Shown here: piece after piece, positions 35,432-42,956 of the stretch | Layout: the number at the start of each line of letters is the position of its first letter | Position numbering within the stretch: the stretch's first letter is position 1 | NCBI GenBank assembly: GCA_040391605.1 | Contig: JBEBXK010000006.1 | Location: forward strand, 62,001 to 126,000 | From: Vulgatibacter incomptus_A | GTDB taxonomy: Bacteria; Myxococcota; Myxococcia; Myxococcales; Vulgatibacteraceae | Reading direction: 5' to 3' | DNA length: 64,000 nucleotides | The notes under the pieces: generated by a model | Told to the model about the DNA's origin: nothing | Database searches by the model: none | The model's input: only the letters and a program-made list of their open reading frames with translations | Program-made: the position numbers and the translations under genes

Positions 35432-36067
35432 ATGCCCGTCCCAGACGATATGGTGTTCTACGTGGATCCGGCGAGGTGCATCGGCTGCCAATCATGTGTG
35501 CAGGCCTGCATGGAGTGCGATACGCACAAGGGTCAGTCGATGATCCAGCTCGACTTCATCGACAAGGCCAACTCGCCCCAGACCGTGCCGATGGTGTGCA
35601 TGCATTGCGAGTCGCCGACCTGCGCCGAGGTCTGCCCCGCCGACGCCATCAAGCGCACCGAGGATGGCGTGGTCCAGACGGCCCGCAAGCCCCGCTGCAT
35701 CGCCTGCAACAACTGCGTGATCGCCTGCCCCTTCGGCGTGCCGAAGATGAACACCGACCGCGGTTTGATGATGAAATGTGATATGTGCTACGACCGTACG
35801 TATGTGGGCCTCAAGCCGATGTGCGCCTCGGTCTGCCCCAGCCAGGCCCTGGCCTTCGGCACCCGGGAGGAGATGGCCCGGACCCGGCCCGGCTCCATCC
35901 CCACCAACACCTTCCGCTTCGGGGAGCAGCTGATCAAGACCAAGGTGGTGGTGATGGTCCCGAAGGACGCGAGAGAACCAATCGTCGACGTCACGGCCTC
36001 GCTCTTCGAGCCCACCTACGGGAACGAACTGATGGACGATGTCTTCGCGGAGGTGGAGGGGCCATGA
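35432..36067 (+). CDS. Four-cluster [4Fe-4S] ferredoxin-type electron transfer subunit
   Basis: 211 residues from the ATG at 35432 (AAGGAGGAG upstream). Cysteine groups in order: CIGCQSCVQACMEC (from C16), CMHCESPTCAEVCP, CIACNNCVIACP and CDMCYDR...CASVCP. This is the DmsB/NarH/HybA-like layout with four iron-sulfur clusters. It should carry electrons between the molybdenum subunit (upstream) and the membrane and Rieske subunits. Its stop overlaps the next start by ATGA. No signal peptide. Confidence 0.9.
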   Translation: MPVPDDMVFYVDPARCIGCQSCVQACMECDTHKGQSMIQLDFIDKANSPQTVPMVCMHCESPTCAEVCPADAIKRTEDGVVQTARKPRCIACNNCVIACPFGVPKMNTDRGLMMKCDMCYDRTYVGLKPMCASVCPSQALAFGTREEMARTRPGSIPTNTFRFGEQLIKTKVVVMVPKDAREPIVDVTASLFEPTYGNELMDDVFAEVEGP

Positions 36068-36630
36068 GCGACGCGATCAGCGAGGGCCATCGGCGCCCGG
36101 ACAGCCAGACCACGCCGCCGGACGGGCGGCCGTATCGGATGCAGCCGAAGTGGAGGCAGGACTTTCCCATCGACTCGGGACAGGACGAATACATCTCGCG
36201 CCGGGAGCTGGTGAAGTTCATCGTCCTCACCAGCGGCGCCTTCGTGGTAGGGCAGTTCTGGCTGGTGCTGCGGCGCCTGACCAGCGCGGACTTCGAGACG
36301 CCGCCGCCCCTGGCGATCGCCTCGGTGGACGAGCTCCCCATCGGTGGCGCGAAGACCTTCCACTACCCCGAGGGGAGCACGCCGCGACTGCTGGTGCGCA
36401 CCGGCGCCGATCGTTTCGTGGCCTATGACCAACAGTGCACCCACCTCCTCTGCCCCGTGGTCCCCGCGGTGAAGGAGGGCAAGCTCCACTGCCCCTGCCA
36501 CAACGGCTGGTTCGATCTGGAGACCGGGGCGGTCACGGCAGGACCGCCGCAGCGGGCGCTGCCCAAGGTGCTGATCGAGGTCCGCGGCCGGCAGGTGGTC
36601 GCCACCGGCGTCGAGCTCCCCGGGAGATGA
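36064..36630 (+). CDS. Tat-anchored Rieske [2Fe-2S] protein
   Basis: 188 residues. An N-terminal cytoplasmic stretch leads to a twin-arginine motif (SRRELVK, residues 45-51) and one membrane helix (~52-70), the usual signal-anchor of Rieske proteins. The cluster is bound by C125-T-H127 and C143-P-C-H146, with C130 and C145 positioned for the conserved disulfide. It starts inside the ferredoxin stop and ends inside the next start, so translation is coupled. A Rieske subunit tied to a molybdoenzyme is known from haloarchaeal and some bacterial nitrate and arsenite systems. Confidence 0.9.
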   Translation: MSDAISEGHRRPDSQTTPPDGRPYRMQPKWRQDFPIDSGQDEYISRRELVKFIVLTSGAFVVGQFWLVLRRLTSADFETPPPLAIASVDELPIGGAKTFHYPEGSTPRLLVRTGADRFVAYDQQCTHLLCPVVPAVKEGKLHCPCHNGWFDLETGAVTAGPPQRALPKVLIEVRGRQVVATGVELPGR

Positions 36631-36845
36631 AGACCCGACCGCCGTTCATCCGGGCCCGCCGGATTCCCATCGTCAACGCGATCCTGCTCTTCGTGATCCT
36701 CCTGGTCTCCCTCCAGCTCTGGCTCCTCACCGCCACCATGAACGCCTGGCTCGCCGGAGACGACTCCATCGTGGTCCCCGCCGCGCTGGTGAGCCTCCTC
36801 TGCCTCGCCCTCAACATCGGCCTGCTCCGTTACCTCACGAGGTAA
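36627..36845 (+). CDS. Small two-helix membrane protein of the molybdoenzyme operon
   Basis: 72 residues. The start overlaps the Rieske stop (ATGA). Two membrane helices: IVNAILLFVILLVSLQLWLLTATM and VVPAALVSLLCLALNIGLL, with positive N-terminus (KTRPPFIRARR). No cofactor ligand is seen. By position it is probably an accessory or assembly subunit of the membrane complex, similar in place to small subunits in other cytochrome complexes. Confidence 0.75.
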   Translation: MKTRPPFIRARRIPIVNAILLFVILLVSLQLWLLTATMNAWLAGDDSIVVPAALVSLLCLALNIGLLRYLTR

Positions 36846-37145
36846 GGAGCTTCAGCGCCCGTCGGGAGGATATTCATCCTGGCGAAGCGGCCTCCTGGGG
36901 TAGGCGGCGACGAGGCATGGCCGAGGGTCTCCGGGGCGTCCAGGCCGTGCCGGCCACAGGAGCCTCCATGCGCCTCCTCGCCGGGAGGCGCCGGAGCCCT
37001 TGCGCGCTCACGACCCTCTCGAATCCCCCTTCATTTTGCTTGTTGCCATTCATAAGCCTCACCTGGTGAATGCCAATGGCGTCATTAAGCCAATTGAGGG
37101 GGAGTTCACGAACTCATGGCGGGCGAGGGAGGCTGTGCTCTCGTC
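36846..37145. other. AT-richer convergent gap with nested inverted repeats
   Basis: 300 bases between the molybdoenzyme operon and the convergent Moco operon. About 37025-37100 is clearly less GC-rich. TCACCTGGTGA (37059-37069) is a perfect palindrome nested between GCCATT (37045-37050) and AATGGC (37075-37080). It may serve as a bidirectional terminator. No gene is seen. Confidence 0.45.
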
Positions 37146-38381
37146 TCAGGCGAGCTCCCAGAAGGAGGGGTCGATGATCTCGACCTGAGTGAGGTCGCCT
37201 TCGCGGAGCTCGGAGAGATGGGCGGGGAAGACGAGGAGGCCGTTGGCCCGGACCATGGGGAGGAGTGCGCCGCTCGATTGATTGCCGGCGAGCCGCACCC
37301 GGAAGGCCTCGCCGTCACGGGAGACCAGCGCGCGGAGGAAGCTGGTGCGGCCGGGTCTTTGGTGGAGGGTCTCCTGGAGTAGGGCCGGGACGGAGGGACG
37401 GCGCAGGTGGCGATGGCCCATCATCCGGAGGAGGGCGGGGCGGACGAATTGCTCGAAGGAGATCATGCAGGAGACGGGGTTGCCTGGCAGTCCGAAGACG
37501 GGCTTGCCGCCCAGGGCGCCGAAGGCCAGCGGATGTCCGGGCTTCATCGCCACCCGCCAGAACTTCATCTCGGTACCCAGGCGGGCCAGCACCCCCTTGA
37601 CCCAATCGTAGTCTCCCACCGAGACACCGCCTGTGGTGATGATGGCGTCAGCTATCAGTGCTTCCCTGAGGCTGGCCTCGATCGCCTCTTCGCGATCGGC
37701 GGCGACGCCCAGGCTGAGGGGGAAAGCGCCACACTCTCGCACCAGGGCCTCCAGCGCGTAGAGGTTGGACGCGACGATCCTGCCATGCTTGCGGCTGCCG
37801 TCGACCTCGACCAGCTCGTCGCCGGTGGAGAGGATCGCCACCCGCGGCCGCTGCACGACCCGGACGAAAGAACGCCCGACGCTCGCCGCCATGGCGATGG
37901 CCGCAGGCGTCAGCGCCGCGCCGGCGGCCAGGACCTCCTCGCCCCGCCTGACGTCCTCACCGGCCCGGCGCACGTTCTCTCCGGGTTGTACGGCCGACTT
38001 GATGAGGACCGTCGCCCCCTCGGAGCGAGTGTCCTCCACTCGCACCACGGCGTCGGCGCCCTCGGGCGTCGCGGCGCCGGTCATGATCCGGATCGCGGTC
38101 CCGGGCCGCAGGCTGGTGGTGGGCAGCCGCCCCGCCGGCAGCTCGTCGATCACCTCCAATGACGCCGGCTGGGCGAGGGTCGCGCGGCCCACGTCCACCG
38201 CACGGATCGCGAAGCCGTCCATCGCCGAGTTGTCGAGCGGCGGGAGATCCCAGGGGGAGGCGATGGACTCGGCGAGGATCCGGCCTAGCCCCTCGGTGAT
38301 CGGCAGCTTCTCGCCGCCCATCCGCACCACCGAGTCGAGGATGATCGCGCGGGCTTCGTCTACGGAGATCGACTCCTTCAT
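37146..38381 (-). CDS. moeA: Molybdopterin molybdenumtransferase
   Basis: 411 residues from the ATG at 38381 (GGAGC upstream). Family signatures: LPPLDNSAMDGFAIRA, LRPGTAIRIMTGAATPEGADAVV, RAGEDVRRGEEVLAAG, VAILSTGDELVEV, IITTGGVSVGDYDWVK, KPGHPLAFGALGGKPVFGLPGNPVSCMISFE. It inserts molybdate into adenylated molybdopterin. It is the last gene of a six-gene Moco operon. Its first codons lie in a ~65-bp tandem duplication shared with the end of the upstream moaC-mogA gene. Confidence 0.97.
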   Translation of the reverse strand: MKESISVDEARAIILDSVVRMGGEKLPITEGLGRILAESIASPWDLPPLDNSAMDGFAIRAVDVGRATLAQPASLEVIDELPAGRLPTTSLRPGTAIRIMTGAATPEGADAVVRVEDTRSEGATVLIKSAVQPGENVRRAGEDVRRGEEVLAAGAALTPAAIAMAASVGRSFVRVVQRPRVAILSTGDELVEVDGSRKHGRIVASNLYALEALVRECGAFPLSLGVAADREEAIEASLREALIADAIITTGGVSVGDYDWVKGVLARLGTEMKFWRVAMKPGHPLAFGALGGKPVFGLPGNPVSCMISFEQFVRPALLRMMGHRHLRRPSVPALLQETLHQRPGRTSFLRALVSRDGEAFRVRLAGNQSSGALLPMVRANGLLVFPAHLSELREGDLTQVEIIDPSFWELA

Positions 38382-38487
38382 CGACGCTCCGCGTGACGCG
38401 TCGGCCGATGACGTAGTGGAGCGTCTACGGAGATCGACCCTTTCACCGACGCTCCGCGTGGCGCCGCCGGCCCGAGACGTAGTGGAG
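38357..38487. repeat. ~65-bp imperfect tandem duplication across the moaCB/moeA junction
   Basis: Copy A (38357-38421) and copy B (38422-38487) are adjacent and begin with the identical CGTCTACGGAGATCGAC and end with ACGTAGTGGAG. They differ at about ten positions and one indel. Copy B contains the last codons of the moaC-mogA gene, copy A the first codons of moeA. Confidence 0.85.
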
Positions 38488-39339
38488 CACGGTGGGGAAG
38501 ATCGCGGCGTGGCTCTCGATGACGCCGCGGCTGCTCCCTGGGAGGGTCACCAGCAGGGTCTCGCCGATCAGCCCGGCGAAGCCACGGGAGAGCATGGCGT
38601 AGGGCGTCCGCCGCTGGCCGTAGGCGCGAGCCGCCTCCATGATCCCGGGGATCTCCCGATCGACCAGGGGGCGCAGCGCCTCGACGGCAAAGTCGTCCGG
38701 CGAGAGGCCCGTGCCTCCCACCGTGAAGATCAGCTCCGTCCCCCGATCCACCAGCTGGCGGACCTGCGCCAGGAGCGGTTCGGCGCCGCCTGCCAGCCGG
38801 AGGTGCTCGGTGATCGCGATCCTGGGATCCCGATCCAGCACCTCCGCCAACGCGGCGCCCGCGCGATCCTTCTCACCGGTGAGGGAGATCAGCGCCAGGG
38901 ACGCAGGCGGCGCCAGACCCTCGTGGAAGTCGGTCTTCCCTCCGGTCTTCGCCACCAGCCTCAGGGCTTCGATCTCGAGCTCGGAGGTGTGGGGCTTGAG
39001 CATGTCGTAGAGGGTGAGCGCAGCCAGCGACGCGCCGGTGAGCGCCTCCATCTCCACCCCGGTGGGGGCGTTGGAGCGCACCGTGATGCGGACGCGCACC
39101 CCCGCCTCTTCGAGGTCATAATCCACCATCACGTGGGCGATGGGGATCGAGTGGCAGAAGGGGATCAGCTCGTGGGTCCGCTTGGCAGCCATGATCGCCG
39201 CCACCCTCGCGATCTCGAGGGCGTCGCCCTTCTCGAGCCGTCGATCCCGCAGGGCCCGAAGGGCGGAGGCCGGCATCCTCACGAAGGTCTCGGCGATCGC
39301 CTCGCGGTGGGTTTCGCTCTTGGCGCTGATGTCTCTCAT
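38443..39339 (-). CDS. Fused MoaC-MogA/MoaB protein (cyclic pyranopterin synthase + molybdopterin adenylyltransferase)
   Basis: 298 residues from the ATG at 39339, overlapping the moaE stop by ATGA. Residues 1-150 are MoaC (PFCHSIPIAHVMVDYDLE, then APTGVEMEALTGASLAALTLYDMLK and the KTGGKTDF loop). Residues ~160-298 are MogA/MoaB-like (ALISLTGEKDRAGA, TVGGTGLSPDDFAVEALRPL, LVTLPGSSRGVIES). Such MoaCB fusions exist in other bacteria. MoaC makes cyclic pyranopterin with MoaA; the second domain adenylates molybdopterin before MoeA acts. There is no separate mogA or moaC in the operon. Confidence 0.95.
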   Translation of the reverse strand: MRDISAKSETHREAIAETFVRMPASALRALRDRRLEKGDALEIARVAAIMAAKRTHELIPFCHSIPIAHVMVDYDLEEAGVRVRITVRSNAPTGVEMEALTGASLAALTLYDMLKPHTSELEIEALRLVAKTGGKTDFHEGLAPPASLALISLTGEKDRAGAALAEVLDRDPRIAITEHLRLAGGAEPLLAQVRQLVDRGTELIFTVGGTGLSPDDFAVEALRPLVDREIPGIMEAARAYGQRRTPYAMLSRGFAGLIGETLLVTLPGSSRGVIESHAAIFPTVLHYVSGRRRHAERR

Positions 39340-39779
39340 CGCGGCTCCTCCTTGATCAAGGAGACGCCGTCCAGGTAGACGGCCTCCCCGTCGTCGTAGT
39401 GCTCGAGCTTCCAGATCGGCGCCCGTGTCTTCACCGCTTCGACGGCGTGGCGCAGCGCCGAGAAGGCCGGGTCCCTGTGGGCGGAGCGGACCACGCAGGC
39501 GACGCTGGCTTCGCCGACGGAGAGCCTCCCCATCCGGTGGACCACGCGGCAAAAGAGGATCGGGAAGCGCTCCCGCACCTCGTCCTCGATGGAGGCGAGG
39601 ACCTTCGGCCCCAGCCTCGTATGGGCCTCGTAGGTGATCGCGACCACCGGTCGTCCTTCGTTCTGCGCCCGGACCGTCCCCACGAAGATCGCGAGGGCAC
39701 CCGCCGTCGGATCGTCGCCAGCGCGGATCAGCGCTTCCAGGTCGATGGCGGCGGTGGTGAGGTGCGGGTCGATGTCTAT
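39336..39779 (-). CDS. moaE: Molybdopterin synthase catalytic subunit, unusual start
   Basis: About 147 residues. Family blocks: AGALAIFVGTVRAQNEGRPVVAITYEAHTRLG, VVHRMGRLSVGEASVACVVRSAHRDPAF, HAVEAVKTRAPIWKLEHYDDGE. The frame has no ATG, GTG or TTG near the expected N-terminus. The position fitting both the family length and operon spacing is an ATA at 39779 in an ATAG overlap with the moaD stop. The only conventional start, a TTG at 39875, would overlap moaD by 100 bp with a non-homologous tail. The coordinates given use the ATA. With MoaD it forms molybdopterin synthase. Confidence 0.85.
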   Translation of the reverse strand: MDIDPHLTTAAIDLEALIRAGDDPTAGALAIFVGTVRAQNEGRPVVAITYEAHTRLGPKVLASIEDEVRERFPILFCRVVHRMGRLSVGEASVACVVRSAHRDPAFSALRHAVEAVKTRAPIWKLEHYDDGEAVYLDGVSLIKEEPR

Positions 39780-40024
39780 CCCCCGCTCACGGGCGGGAGG
39801 AGCGAGACGACGTCCCCTTCTCGCAGGGGATGGGAAGGGCCGACCAGCTCGTCGTCGACGAGGACCGCGATCCAATCGAAGCGATCGAGGGGCATCTCGA
39901 TCCCCCAGGCGACCTCCTCGATCACGTGACGGACGGTGGGCGCCGAGGGAGCCAGCTCGTACTCGAGCCGCTCGGCCTTGGCGGCGGACTTGAGGTAGCC
40001 CATGAACTCGACCTCCACCTTCAT
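39776..40024 (-). CDS. moaD: Molybdopterin synthase sulfur carrier subunit
   Basis: 82 residues from the ATG at 40024 (AGGAGG 8 bp upstream). A ubiquitin-like fold ending in the required Gly-Gly (LLPPVSGG), preceded by LVGPSHPLREGDVVS. The thiocarboxylated C-terminus donates sulfur to cyclic pyranopterin through MoaE, encoded next. It follows moaA by 2 bp. Confidence 0.95.
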   Translation of the reverse strand: MKVEVEFMGYLKSAAKAERLEYELAPSAPTVRHVIEEVAWGIEMPLDRFDWIAVLVDDELVGPSHPLREGDVVSLLPPVSGG

Positions 40025-40026
40025 CT

Positions 40027-41043
40027 TCAGCCTCCTATCCCCGACATGCGGGTGTGGGTGATCTGCCCATCTCTCCAGGCGTGCCCCGCGGGCTTGATCG
40101 CCGCGGCCCGGCGCAGGCCGGCCTCGATCGCGGGCTCGTCTCCCGCCCGGGCGGCTTCGGCCAGCGGCACGCTCTGCTCGTACGCGAGGCAGGGGCGCAG
40201 CTCACCTCGCGCCGTGAGGCGGAAGCGGCTGCAGGTGTCGCAGTAGCTCTGCGAGAGCGGAGTGATAAAGCCGAGCACGCCCTTGGCGCCAGGGATCTGC
40301 CAGTAGCGGGCGGGGCCGTTGCCCTTGGGCCCCTCGATCCGCACGATGCCGAGCCTGGACTCCAGCCGCCGGCGCTGCTCGCTCAGATCCACGAAGCGCC
40401 CGGCGATGCCGGCGGCGGCGCCCTCGCCGATGGGCATCAGCTCCAGGAAGCGGACGATCAGATCGTTGCCGCGCGTGAGCTCGGCCCAGGCGTCGATCTC
40501 GTCCTCGTTCATCCCCCGCAGGACCACCACGTTGATCTTGATCGGCCGGAGGCCAGCCGCTGCGGCCAGGCGGATCCCCTCCCAGACCTCATCGAGCCTC
40601 CCTCTGCCGGTGATCGCCAGGAAGCGATCGGGGCGCAGCGAGTCGGCGCTCACCGTGAGGCGATCGAGGCCGGCGGCGGCGAGGGCTTCCGCGTGGCGGG
40701 CGAGGAGGACGCCGTTGGTGGTCAGGGCCACCTCCCGCGCCGTGGTCTCCGCCCTCAGCCGGCCGATCAGCTCCGCCACTCGAGGTCTTAGGAGCGGCTC
40801 GCCGCCGGTGATGCGGATGTGATCGACGCCGAGGCGGGAGGCCACCCGCACCACCCGGACGATCTCGTCGAAGGAGAGGGTCTCCTCTCTGGCGCAGAAA
40901 CCCCTGCTGCCCTCGGGCAGGCAGTAGGCGCAGCGCAGGTTGCAGCGATCGGTCACCGAGACCCGCAGGCTCTTCAGCCGACGTCCGCAGGAGTCCACCA
41001 GCCCCGGCAGGCCGAGGTCGATCGGCAGGGGTTCAGGAGGCAT
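40027..41043 (-). CDS. moaA: GTP 3',8-cyclase (radical SAM)
   Basis: 338 residues. The N-terminal radical SAM motif RVSVTDRCNLRCAYCLPEG (CxxxCxxC) and the IRITGGEPLLRPRV block are present. The C-terminal second cluster is SYCDTCSRFRLTARGELRPCLAYE, and the protein ends in GGIGG, the Gly-Gly tail needed for catalysis. It rearranges GTP to 3',8-cyclo-H2GTP, the substrate of MoaC. It overlaps the mobA stop by about 11 bp. Confidence 0.97.
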   Translation of the reverse strand: MPPEPLPIDLGLPGLVDSCGRRLKSLRVSVTDRCNLRCAYCLPEGSRGFCAREETLSFDEIVRVVRVASRLGVDHIRITGGEPLLRPRVAELIGRLRAETTAREVALTTNGVLLARHAEALAAAGLDRLTVSADSLRPDRFLAITGRGRLDEVWEGIRLAAAAGLRPIKINVVVLRGMNEDEIDAWAELTRGNDLIVRFLELMPIGEGAAAGIAGRFVDLSEQRRRLESRLGIVRIEGPKGNGPARYWQIPGAKGVLGFITPLSQSYCDTCSRFRLTARGELRPCLAYEQSVPLAEAARAGDEPAIEAGLRRAAAIKPAGHAWRDGQITHTRMSGIGG

Positions 41044-41668
41044 GGGCAGATCGTTGGCCGGCTATGAAGCGGCGGTGGTCGTCGGGCGTGTTGAGGTTCT
41101 CGAAGATCCGCGGACCGCCCAGCTCCTGGTCGGAGACGGTGTGGACCCGAAGGCCCGGCCGTCGCAGGCTGGTCGAGAGGCAGCGGCTCCCCTCGCGGAT
41201 GGACGCGCGGAAAATCGGCGCCAGGCTGCGACGGTAGAAGCCACAGGTGACTTGCAGCTTCTCCGCCGAGAGAGCGACGGTGGCGTCGGCGGCTGGGGCA
41301 TGGAGCGATCGCAGCCGATCGAAGGCGATGAGCGCAGCGGCGTCCATGCCAGGGACATCGGTGGCGAGGAGGAAGGCGAAGGGGCGATCCAACCTCTCGA
41401 GGGCGTCGGCCATGGCGGCGAGCGGACCCGCGTCCGGACTTCGATCGGGGAGGAAGCGGGCGGCGGCGCCGAGGAGCGGCGCGAGCTTGCGGATGTCCTC
41501 CTTTCCCGCCACCAGCACCCAGGGCGCGCCGAAGGCGTCGTCCAGCGCGCGATAGGCCCGCGCCACCATCGGCTCGCCGTCGATCGGCAGTAGCCGCTTA
41601 TCCCGCCCCATCCTCGTCGACCGCCCCCCGGCGAGGAGCAGCCCCCTGACGTCTTCGTTGTTGCCCAC
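41033..41668 (-). CDS. mobA: Molybdenum cofactor guanylyltransferase
   Basis: 211 residues from a GTG at 41668. The nucleotide-binding start GLLLAGGRSTRMGRDKRLLPIDGEPMV and the metal site FLLATDVPGMDAAAL are family signatures. It attaches GMP to Moco to form MGD, the form needed by the nitrate-reductase-like enzyme at 33123-35414. It is the first gene of the Moco operon. Confidence 0.93.
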   Translation of the reverse strand: MGNNEDVRGLLLAGGRSTRMGRDKRLLPIDGEPMVARAYRALDDAFGAPWVLVAGKEDIRKLAPLLGAAARFLPDRSPDAGPLAAMADALERLDRPFAFLLATDVPGMDAAALIAFDRLRSLHAPAADATVALSAEKLQVTCGFYRRSLAPIFRASIREGSRCLSTSLRRPGLRVHTVSDQELGGPRIFENLNTPDDHRRFIAGQRSAHAS

Positions 41669-41844
41669 GCGCGCTCTCCCGACCGCAGGCAGCGGCCCGA
41701 TGCGAATCCCACCCCGCGAAAGCTGCGCGCCAAGGAGCGGCAGCCTGGCCCTGCGCCACGGAAGGCGAGGGCAGGGTGGGAGCTGAGGCTAGGGCCTCGC
41801 GGGGGCGGCGCGCGCGGCCGGCCTTCGGGCGGTTGTTGAGAACC

Positions 41845-42009
41845 ATGCGGATCGCCCAATTGCAGGTCTGGGGAGCCCCGCAGGACACGGTCGGGCCGAT
41901 CGCCGAGGAGCTGGATTGGCTCGGCCCGAAGCAGCTCCCTGCCGATCGACTGCGCCTCCAGGTCGCGATGTGTTTCGGCGAACGAGGCTACGGAAGGGCT
42001 GCTCGATAG
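41845..42009 (+). CDS. Possible small protein, possibly a gene fragment
   Basis: 54 residues from the ATG at 41845 (MRIAQLQVWGAPQDTV). It has no clear ribosome site. The start faintly recalls quinone-reductase N-termini but the rest does not continue that fold. It lies in a gene-poor stretch next to gene remnants. Confidence 0.25.
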   Translation: MRIAQLQVWGAPQDTVGPIAEELDWLGPKQLPADRLRLQVAMCFGERGYGRAAR

Positions 42010-42015
42010 CTCACA

Positions 42016-42423
42016 TTATCCGGCGGGGATGTTCCAGAGATCCCAGTCGATCCTCGCGTGCGACGGCTCGTCCACCGCCGTCCGCTGTCGGTCGCTGATC
42101 CCCCGCTGGACCGCGATCTTCTGGAACCTCTCGTATGCGGCCACGTCGCCGACGTAGACGCACCCACAATCGTCCCCGTCCGCGTAGGTGAAGAAGGTAC
42201 CCCGGTTGCTCTCATGGGCCACGATCCGATTCTGCGTGAGCCCATGGAGCTCCCGGGTCTTCTCCGGCGTGTCCGCCTTCCGCTCCTGGAAGCCGGCCGC
42301 CTTCAGCGCGCTGACGACGTCCCCCTTCCCGCCGGTTGGCTGCGACTCCTTCTGCCCGTGAGCGCAAGACGAGATCAGAATGAATCCAAAGAGCGGCAAC
42401 ATCGCCTTGATCGACTTCGACAT
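42016..42423 (-). CDS. Small lipoprotein of unknown function
   Basis: 135 residues from the ATG at 42423. Signal MSKSIKAMLPLFGFILISSC ends in a lipobox at Cys20. The mature part is a short domain (VVSALKAAGFQERKADT, then HGLTQNRIVAHESNRGTFFTYADGDDCGCVYVGD, then AAYERFQKIAVQRG) with a CGC pair. The longer frame to 42615 is an artefact. I know no family for it. Confidence 0.65.
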   Translation of the reverse strand: MSKSIKAMLPLFGFILISSCAHGQKESQPTGGKGDVVSALKAAGFQERKADTPEKTRELHGLTQNRIVAHESNRGTFFTYADGDDCGCVYVGDVAAYERFQKIAVQRGISDRQRTAVDEPSHARIDWDLWNIPAG

Positions 42424-42612
42424 GGTTTCCTTCCCTCGTGGACCCGCGGGGGCAGGCCGTTGACGCCAATGCTTGGGATCGAGCGGGCGCTCTTGCAACG
42501 CTGCGGGGCGCCGCGATTGGGGCCCTGCCGGCGGGAGAGATGCGAGGCGGGGAGCGATCCGGCCAGAGAGCAGGGCGGCGGGTCGGGCTCTGTGATCTCT
42601 TCGAGAACGGTT

Positions 42613-42810
42613 CAAGTAGGGCGCGAGGGGCTCCTCGAGCGCGCGGACGATCCCTGCAATCGATCTGCGAAGACCGTCCGCTTCACACCCGCCGGAGAGA
42701 AGAGCCTCCTCGATGGGCCGGAGGTCCTGCGGTGGCTCGAGGGCGAGCTCGGCGTCCAGCGAATGGCGGCGCTCCGGGACATCCTGCGCCGCCTCGTCGG
42801 CCTCCTCTGA
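42613..42810 (+). pseudogene. MarR-family C-terminal remnant
   Basis: The frame ending at 42810 reads GREGLLERADDPCNRSAKTV then RFTPAGEKSLLDG and LRDILRRLVGLL, matching the wing and C-terminal helices of MarR regulators (GLVERRPDPEDRRAKRVRLT...). The N-terminal half, including the recognition helix, is not found upstream in any frame. I infer a decayed gene. Confidence 0.5.
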
Positions 42811-42887
42811 CCCTGCTCTCGCAAGCGGACGCCGCGCTCTATCGCGCCAAGGACGAGGGACGCGGTCGCGTGGTCGACGCGGCTTGA
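42807..42887 (+). pseudogene. GGDEF-domain C-terminal remnant
   Basis: The frame ending at 42887 reads LLSQADAALYRAKDEGRGRV, the hallmark last helix of diguanylate cyclase GGDEF domains. No GGDEF catalytic part is present upstream. It abuts the MarR remnant, overlapping its stop. The rest of 42424-42956 has no gene I can recognise. Confidence 0.6.
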
Positions 42888-42956
42888 TCTCGCTGCGCTC
42901 GACGCCAGCGCAGCGATCGATTGTGGGGGGTGGTTCGCTGGCCTATCCTCCCGCCC

